Shown here one piece after another: positions 5,823 through 9,872 of a stretch of 9,872 bases of DNA. The notes below the pieces were generated by a model that was given only the letters and a program-made list of their open reading frames with translations, was not told the origin of the DNA and did no database searches. The DNA is from Bacillota bacterium (lineage in GTDB: Bacteria; Bacillota_E; JAJZYS01; JAJYTV01): the NCBI GenBank assembly GCA_021845645.1, contig JAJZVM010000159.1, positions 1 to 9,872 on the forward strand, in the 5' to 3' direction. The position numbers were made by a program, and so were the translations under genes. Within the stretch, counting starts at the first letter, position 1; each line of letters opens with the position of its first letter.

Positions 5823-7211
5823 GTGACCATGTCCTTGGACGGTTGGCCCCTTGCCGAGCCCTACAAGACCAAGATGATCGAGTGGATCGAGCTCCTGCCC
5901 GCGCCGCAGCGCGAGGCGGCGCTCCGGCGCGCTGGCTACAACCCGTTCAAGCTGCTCGCGCAGGAGGTCTACATAGACCTCCTGACCGACTCCGGCACTT
6001 CGGCGATGAGCCAGGAACAGTGGAGCGCTCTGATGCGCGGCGACGAATCGTACGCCGGCTCTCTCAGCTTTCAGGAACTCGAGCGCGCAGTGCGGGACGT
6101 TCTCGGCTTTCCCTTCGTCCTGCCCACCCACCAGGGGCGCGCTGCGGAACATGTCCTCTTCCGGGCCCTGGCGCATGCCGGTGACCTCGTCGCCAACAAC
6201 CTGCATTTCGATACCACCAAGGCCCATGTGCTGGCTGCGGGAGCCACGCCGGTCGATCTCGTCGTTCCCGAGGGCGAGGACCCCGAGGGCGACTTCCCGT
6301 TCAAGGGCAACATCGACCTCGCGCGTCTCGACGCCCTCTTGCGGGACGAAGGCGATAGGGTCGCCGTCGTGATGACCACCGTCACATCGAACAACAACGG
6401 GGGCCAGCCGGTTTCGCTCGAGAACCTGAGGGCCGCGAGCGAGATCGCCCACCGACACGGCCGGCTCTTCTTCCTCGACGCCGCGCGCTTCGCCGAGAAC
6501 GCCTACCTCATCCAGCAGCGCGAACGCGGACAGGCGTCGCGCAGCGTCGCCGAGATCGCGCATGACATGATGGCCTGCGCCGACGGCTGCACCATGTCCG
6601 CCAAGAAGGACCCCATGGTGAACATCGGCGGTTTCGTCGCGCTGCGCGACGAAGACCTCTATCGCCGCCTGCGGGACTTCGGCATCCTCTACGAGGGCTA
6701 CGCGACCTACGGCGGTCTGGCCGGGCGGGACCTCGCCGCGCTGGCCCAGGGCCTCAGGGAGGCCGTCTACGAGCCGCACCTGCGCTACCGCGTGGCGCAG
6801 GTGGGTGCATTGCACCAGGCGCTCAAGGACTGCGGCGTACCTGTGATGTCGCCAGCCGGGGGGCACGGCGTCTACATCGACGCCGGCCGCATGCTCGACC
6901 ACCTGCCCCGCGACGTCTTCCCAGGCTGGGCCCTCAGCGTGGAGTTCTACCGCGAGCGCGGCATCCGCTGCGTCGAAATCGGCACCGTGCTCGCCGGCCG
7001 CGACCCCAGCAGCGGCGAGCACGACTACCCCCCGCTCGATCTGGTGCGCCTCGCGATACCGCGCCGCGTGTACAGCCAGGCGCAGCTCGCGCAAGTCGCC
7101 GAGGCAGCGCGGCGCATTCTCGCGCGGCGGCGCGATATCGCGGGCTACCGCTTCACCTACGAGCCGGCGACGCTGCGACATTTCGCGGCTGAATTCGCAC
7201 CGCTCGCCTAA
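5823..7211 (+). CDS. tnaA: Tryptophanase (tryptophan indole-lyase), PLP-dependent
   Basis: The GTG at 5823 has GGAGGTG starting 12 nt upstream (6 nt gap after GGAGGT); an ATG at 5829 is the alternative. The 462-aa product is full length for the beta-eliminating lyase family (E. coli TnaA 471, tyrosine phenol-lyase about 456). The Schiff-base lysine is K262 in MSAKKD; D219 and R222 in LDAARF contact PLP; Y77 in DESYAGS is the catalytic tyrosine; R409 in VRLAIPRR should bind the substrate carboxylate. Three positions that separate the two enzymes, from recall of the family, all point to tryptophanase: D130 in FDTT (Thr in tyrosine phenol-lyase), I386 in VEIG (Arg there), and H453 in LRHF (Phe there). 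It would convert tryptophan to indole, pyruvate and ammonia. No Trp-containing TnaC-like leader is present upstream, so E. coli-style attenuation is unlikely. A TAAAGT near 5779 might be part of a weak promoter. Confidence 0.92.
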   Translation: MTMSLDGWPLAEPYKTKMIEWIELLPAPQREAALRRAGYNPFKLLAQEVYIDLLTDSGTSAMSQEQWSALMRGDESYAGSLSFQELERAVRDVLGFPFVLPTHQGRAAEHVLFRALAHAGDLVANNLHFDTTKAHVLAAGATPVDLVVPEGEDPEGDFPFKGNIDLARLDALLRDEGDRVAVVMTTVTSNNNGGQPVSLENLRAASEIAHRHGRLFFLDAARFAENAYLIQQRERGQASRSVAEIAHDMMACADGCTMSAKKDPMVNIGGFVALRDEDLYRRLRDFGILYEGYATYGGLAGRDLAALAQGLREAVYEPHLRYRVAQVGALHQALKDCGVPVMSPAGGHGVYIDAGRMLDHLPRDVFPGWALSVEFYRERGIRCVEIGTVLAGRDPSSGEHDYPPLDLVRLAIPRRVYSQAQLAQVAEAARRILARRRDIAGYRFTYEPATLRHFAAEFAPLA

Positions 7212-7218
7212 CGCCCGC

Positions 7219-7269
7219 CAGTCTTGCCGCCCGTCCCCTGCGTCACCGGCCGCGAGGCGGCAGAGACTG
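7219..7269 (+). terminator. Bulged stem-loop between tryptophanase and spore-protein genes
   Basis: CAGTCTTGCCGCC (7219-7231) pairs with GGCGGCA-g-AGACTG (7256-7269): 13 bp with one bulged G and a 24-nt loop. It begins 7 nt after the tnaA stop and ends 7 nt before the spore gene's ribosome binding site. There is no T-run, so it may be a processing or stability structure or a leader element rather than an intrinsic terminator. Confidence 0.5.
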
Positions 7270-7291
7270 TCTGCAGAGGAGGTGTCGAGGC

Positions 7292-7474
7292 ATGGCAAAG
7301 CTGATGGACGAGAACCTGCGCGCCTACCTCGGGCAACGTCTCGGGGTGAACGCCGACGTGATCCGGCGCGAAGGCTGGGGCGCCATCCCGTCCCGCACGT
7401 GCGGCATGCTCGTGCGCGCGGCGGTCGAGGTGGCCGAGGAGTCGCTGCGCGACCGGCCGTTGCGCGCCCGCTAG
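7292..7474 (+). CDS. Small acid-soluble spore protein, alpha/beta type (SspF-like, divergent)
   Basis: ATG at 7292 with a near-perfect AGGAGGTG ending 7 nt upstream; 60 aa. It aligns without gaps of note to the SspF-type alpha/beta SASPs as I recall them: LMDENLRAYLGQRLGV against the VMSDEFKYELAKDLGF region, then REGWGAIPSRTCGMLVRAAVEVAEESL (residues 26-52) against the [26 protein letters not shown] region. The second half carries the DNA-binding helix-turn-helix-like motif. Such proteins coat spore DNA in the forespore and are degraded at germination. Two oddities are visible. The E-(I/L/F)-A germination-protease site of the first helix reads AYLGQ here, and a Cys (C37) replaces the usual Ala before the GNMV-like stretch. 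No sigma-G-type promoter was identified, and the preceding gene is not a sporulation gene. Confidence 0.85.
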   Translation: MAKLMDENLRAYLGQRLGVNADVIRREGWGAIPSRTCGMLVRAAVEVAEESLRDRPLRAR

Positions 7475-7493
7475 AAACCCGGGTACGTGCGAG

Positions 7494-7530
7494 TCGCGAA
7501 GGAGGCGGGGCAACCCCGCCTCCTTCGCGA
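7494..7530 (+). terminator. Perfect 17-bp hairpin after the spore-protein gene
   Basis: Bases 7494-7510 and 7514-7530 are exact reverse complements (17 bp) with a 3-nt CAA loop, extendable by one G-U and one A-U pair. It lies 19 nt after the spore gene stop and about 30 bp before the lexA -35 region. This is by far the strongest hairpin in the window. A U-run is missing on both sides (only TTG follows), as is common in GC-rich Firmicutes. It most likely ends transcription coming from the tnaA/spore-gene side and insulates lexA. Confidence 0.8.
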
Positions 7531-7558
7531 TTGCCGCGCCCAACGAGGGCAACGGCTC

Positions 7559-7588
7559 TTGCGCGGTCGTTGTGTCAACTGGTATAAT
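7559..7588 (+). promoter_or_regulatory. lexA promoter with extended -10
   Basis: TATAAT at 7583-7588 is a perfect -10 box, preceded by TG at 7580-7581 (extended -10). TTGCGC at 7559-7564 is a weak -35 with an 18-bp spacer. The -10 is flanked by two direct CTGGT copies (7579-7583 and 7589-7593) exactly 10 bp apart, and the spacer holds GTTG-tgt-CAAC (7569-7579). Either could be an operator. The leader to the lexA start is about 90 nt. Confidence 0.75.
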
Positions 7589-7683
7589 CTGGTTACTCAT
7601 CCCCCTGCTGCCGTTCGCCTCGTCGCGCGGCAGGAATTTTCAAGTCCGATGGTGCAATGTCAACCACGGAAGAAGGTGTCGGG

Positions 7684-8304
7684 ATGCCGCGAGCCCGCTC
7701 GCACGACCGCGAAGAGAAGATACTCACATTCATCAGGGACAGCACCGCGGATCAGGGCTACCCGCCGTCGATCCGCGAGATCTGCCAAGCCGCAGGACTC
7801 AAGTCCACATCGACGGTGCACAGCTATCTGCAGCGGCTCGAACAAGAGGGCCTCATCCGGCGGAGCGGGCAGAAGAGCCGTACGATCGAGCTCGTCGGCG
7901 AGCGGCCGCGCCTGGTTCGTCTGCCGCTCGTCGGCAAGGTGGCGGCCGGCCAGCCCATCCTGGCCGAGGAGCAGCGCGAAGGCGAGATCCCGTTGCCAGC
8001 CGACCTCGTGGGGCCGGGAGAGCATTTCCTGTTGCGCGTGCGCGGCGACTCCATGATCGGCAAGGGCATCTTCGACGGCGACCTCGTCATCGTGCGCCAG
8101 CAGAGTTCGGCCGAGCGCGGTGCGCTCGTCGTGGCGCTGATCGATGGCGAGGCGACCGTCAAGCAGCTCGAGCGGGACGGTAGGGACTGGATCCTGCGTC
8201 CCGCGAACCCGGCCTACGCCGACATGCGCCCCCGCGATCTCAGCATCGTGGGGCGCGTCGTGGGACTGCTGCGCATGTATAGCGCCGCACAGTCCATCCG
8301 CTGA
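7684..8304 (+). CDS. lexA: LexA, SOS-response transcriptional repressor
   Basis: The ATG at 7684 gives 206 aa, the family's usual size, and has AAGGTG 5 nt upstream; an in-frame ATG at 7657 lacks a ribosome binding site. The N-terminal winged helix-turn-helix covers about residues 1-70, with GYPPSIREICQAAGLKSTST and the recognition helix in the VHSYLQRLEQEGLIRR stretch. The C-terminal S24-type latent peptidase follows: the self-cleavage bond is A88-G89 in KVAAGQP, the nucleophile is S123 in RGDSMIGKGI, and the general base is K160 in ATVKQL. It represses DNA-damage genes and is inactivated when RecA filaments trigger self-cleavage. All catalytic residues are present, so it should be functional. 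Its own promoter is strong, yet no Bacillus-type box (GAAC-N4-GTTC) was found near it. It is convergent with glnA. Confidence 0.97.
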   Translation: MPRARSHDREEKILTFIRDSTADQGYPPSIREICQAAGLKSTSTVHSYLQRLEQEGLIRRSGQKSRTIELVGERPRLVRLPLVGKVAAGQPILAEEQREGEIPLPADLVGPGEHFLLRVRGDSMIGKGIFDGDLVIVRQQSSAERGALVVALIDGEATVKQLERDGRDWILRPANPAYADMRPRDLSIVGRVVGLLRMYSAAQSIR

Positions 8305-8507
8305 AGGCCCCCTCGCCCGCCATTTGGCCTGCGGGTGGCCCAGGCTCCGCTGGGCCGCCCCTATTCCTGCGTTGGCGCGGCTGGGGATGGCCCGCGCAGC
8401 CGGGAAGCGAGGATCGAGAACCGCCGCGTGGGATCTGGCCGGACCTGCGCCGCTACCGCTTCCCCCGCTTGGCTCGAGGTCGCCGCATCGGTCAACTGCC
8501 CCGGCGC
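8305..8507. other. Gap between the convergent lexA and glnA genes
   Basis: This 203-bp stretch holds no convincing coding frame. It holds the hairpin at 8333-8360 (listed separately) and a second pair of competing stems near 8375-8402 (CGGCTG/CAGCCG or GCGCGG/CCGCGC). Nothing else stands out. Confidence 0.5.
8333..8360 (+). terminator. Hairpin downstream of lexA
   Basis: GGGTGGCCCAG (8333-8343) pairs with CTGGGCCGCCC (8350-8360): 11 bp including one G-U pair, with a 6-nt loop. It starts 29 bp after the lexA stop. On the plus strand it is followed by CTATTCC, only weakly U-rich. The stem could also serve glnA transcripts coming the other way, though it is some 150 bp past that gene's stop. 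Confidence 0.5.
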
Positions 8508-9830
8508 TCAGTAGGACATCAGGTACTGCTCGATCTCCCAGGCGTGCACCTGCGACTGGTAGATCTGCCACTCGATCTCCTTTGCCTCGATCAGTTGCCG
8601 GGTGATGTGCTCGCCGAGCGCCGAGCGCACCAGCTCGTCCGCACGCAGGGCGCGCGCTGCCGCCGCGAGCGTGTGGGGCAGTTCCTCGATGCCGAGTTCC
8701 CGCTGCTCCTCGCGCGTCAGCCGGTGCATGTCGCGCGGTACGGGCGGCGGCGGCTCGAGCTTGCGCTCCACGCCGTCCAGCCCCGCCGCGAGCGTCGCAG
8801 CCAGCACAAGGTATGGGTTGCACGCGGGATCGGGCGAGCGCAGCTCGATGCGCGTCCGCTCGCCCCGCTCGTCGGGCACGCGTAGGAGAGGGCTGCGGTT
8901 CGCGAGCGACCAGGCGATGTGGACAGGGGCCTCGTAGCCGGGCTGCAGCCGCTTGTACGAGTTGACGAGGGGATTCGCCACCAGGGTCAGGGCGCGGGCG
9001 TGCGCCATCACCCCGGCGATGAAGTGTCGCGCCGTCTGCGAGAGGCCGTCCTGGGCGCCGGCGTCGGCGAACGCGTTCACGTCGCCCCGCCAGAGCGCGA
9101 GATGGAGATGCAGGCCCGAGCCGTTGATGCCGAAGACGGGCTTCGGCATGAACGTGGCGTGCAGGCCATGCCGCTGCGCGACGATGCGCGCGACGATGCG
9201 GAAGGTGGCGAGCAGGTCTGCCGCGGCCAGCGCGGGCAGTTCCTTGAAGTCGATCTCGTGCTGGCCGGGGGCCACCTCGTGGTGCGAAGCCTCCAACTCG
9301 ACGCCCATCAGGGAGAGCTGTTCAACGATGTCGGCCCTGGCGCGCTCGCCCGTGTCCGCGGGCGAAAGATCGAAGTAGCCTGCCTGGTCGCTCGTCTCCG
9401 GACGGGCGCGCCCGTCCGCGCCGAGCGGGAACAGGAAGAACTCCGGCTCCGCGCTTGCGCGGAAGCTGAAGCCGGCATCCGCCGCACGGCCGAGTTGACG
9501 GCGCAGGGCCGTGCGCGGGCAGCCGTCGAAGGGCTGGCCGTCCGGCCGAACGATGTCGCAGAGGAGCCGGGCCACGGTCGGCTGCCAGGGATAGCGGAGA
9601 TAGGTGGCGGGGTCCGGCCGCAGGAACATGTCCGACTCCTCGATGCGCACGAAGCCCTCGATCGAGGAGCCGTCGAAGACGACCCCTGCAGCGAGGGCCC
9701 GCTCCAACTCGCCATGCGGGATGCTCACGCTCTTCATGGTGCCGAGGATGTCGGTGAACTGCAGCTGGACAACCTCGATCCCCTGCTCCTGCGCGAGGCG
9801 CAGCACATCCGTGCCGTCATGGGACGCCAA
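8508..9830 (-). CDS. glnA: Glutamine synthetase, type I (GSI-alpha)
   Basis: The start is a TTG at 9830, with AAAGGGG 8 nt upstream; no in-frame ATG is nearby. The 440-aa product matches B. subtilis GlnA (444 aa) closely. It makes glutamine from glutamate, ammonia and ATP as a cytoplasmic dodecamer. Visible motifs: VFDGSSIEGFVRIEESD (residues 51-67, with D53 of the active site and R62, the residue tied to glutamine feedback inhibition in Bacillus), AEPEFFLF (127-134), EASHHEVAPGQHEIDF (180-195), KPVFGINGSGLHLHLAL (230-246, ATP-binding signature), NSYKRLQPGYEAP (290-302, with the E300 flap glutamate) and NRSPLLRVP (311-319). There is no adenylylation tyrosine segment or GSI-beta insertion, so regulation should be by feedback and, possibly, GlnR. 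The family signature usually has Ser where A245 is found, and Met where L240 is found. The upstream promoter and any glnR gene lie beyond the right edge. Confidence 0.97.
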   Translation of the reverse strand: MASHDGTDVLRLAQEQGIEVVQLQFTDILGTMKSVSIPHGELERALAAGVVFDGSSIEGFVRIEESDMFLRPDPATYLRYPWQPTVARLLCDIVRPDGQPFDGCPRTALRRQLGRAADAGFSFRASAEPEFFLFPLGADGRARPETSDQAGYFDLSPADTGERARADIVEQLSLMGVELEASHHEVAPGQHEIDFKELPALAAADLLATFRIVARIVAQRHGLHATFMPKPVFGINGSGLHLHLALWRGDVNAFADAGAQDGLSQTARHFIAGVMAHARALTLVANPLVNSYKRLQPGYEAPVHIAWSLANRSPLLRVPDERGERTRIELRSPDPACNPYLVLAATLAAGLDGVERKLEPPPPVPRDMHRLTREEQRELGIEELPHTLAAAARALRADELVRSALGEHITRQLIEAKEIEWQIYQSQVHAWEIEQYLMSY

Positions 9831-9872
9831 TGCCTCAGCCCCTTTGGCACCAATCTAGCATGCCGGGCGTCG

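Noticed and set aside
5712..7298. Minus-strand open frame of 528 codons opposite tnaA
   Set aside because: It is the antisense of a clearly conserved tryptophanase; long antisense frames are expected in high-GC coding DNA.
7608..7633. CTGCCG/CGGCAG hairpin followed by AATTTT in the lexA leader, as an attenuator
   Set aside because: The stem is only 6 bp with a 14-nt loop and the T-run is short; too weak to call.
8387..8605. Short plus-strand frame in the lexA-glnA gap
   Set aside because: It runs into the antisense of glnA and has no ribosome binding site or protein-like composition.
9852..9857. TAGATT as the -10 of a glnA promoter
   Set aside because: It lies only about 22 nt before the start codon and the -35 would fall outside the window, so it cannot be judged.

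Overview
The window is very GC-rich, is tightly packed with genes, and reads as the chromosome of a high-GC, endospore-forming Firmicute. The support is a divergent SspF-type small acid-soluble spore protein, a Firmicute-style LexA, a feedback-type (GSI-alpha) glutamine synthetase with close B. subtilis-like motifs, and strong AGGAGG-type ribosome binding sites. The deep-branching high-GC lineages (Symbiobacterium/Thermaerobacter/Limnochorda-like) are the natural guess, but the genus cannot be fixed from this sequence. Several genes use GTG or TTG starts.

Left part (1-4817), all on the minus strand. Reading in transcription order (right to left): an ECF sigma factor (4248-4793) coupled to a single-pass membrane anti-sigma-like protein (3226-4245); a 274-bp gap; a membrane-anchored SIMPL/DUF541 protein (2232-2951); a 201-bp gap with a palindrome just before the next ribosome binding site; then two coupled genes for coiled-coil proteins (1518-2030 and 1-1515). 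Both coiled-coil proteins begin with a DivIVA-like Gly-Tyr-Arg motif. The second also has a PRC-barrel-like domain and a long acidic Ala/Gly/Pro tail. Its frame is open through the left edge of the window, so its C-terminus is missing. The group looks like an envelope-stress or cell-envelope/polarity neighbourhood, though whether it is one transcript is not shown.

Middle part (4964-7474), plus strand, divergent from the sigma factor: a cytoplasmic M14-family zinc carboxypeptidase-like enzyme, a PLP-dependent tryptophanase (its residues discriminate it from tyrosine phenol-lyase), and the small spore protein. A plausible reading is that the peptidase releases amino acids from peptides and the lyase degrades tryptophan to indole, pyruvate and ammonia; this link is inference. 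A bulged stem-loop separates the lyase from the spore gene, and a perfect 17-bp hairpin closes the block.

Right part: lexA (7684-8304, plus) behind a clear extended -10 promoter, convergent with glnA (8508-9830, minus, TTG start) across a 203-bp gap that holds a terminator-like hairpin. No mobile element, CRISPR array, tRNA or rRNA was seen. The least ordinary parts are the tandem DivIVA-like/PRC-barrel pair, the spore protein that has lost the usual protease-site residues, and the apparently unconventional lexA control region.
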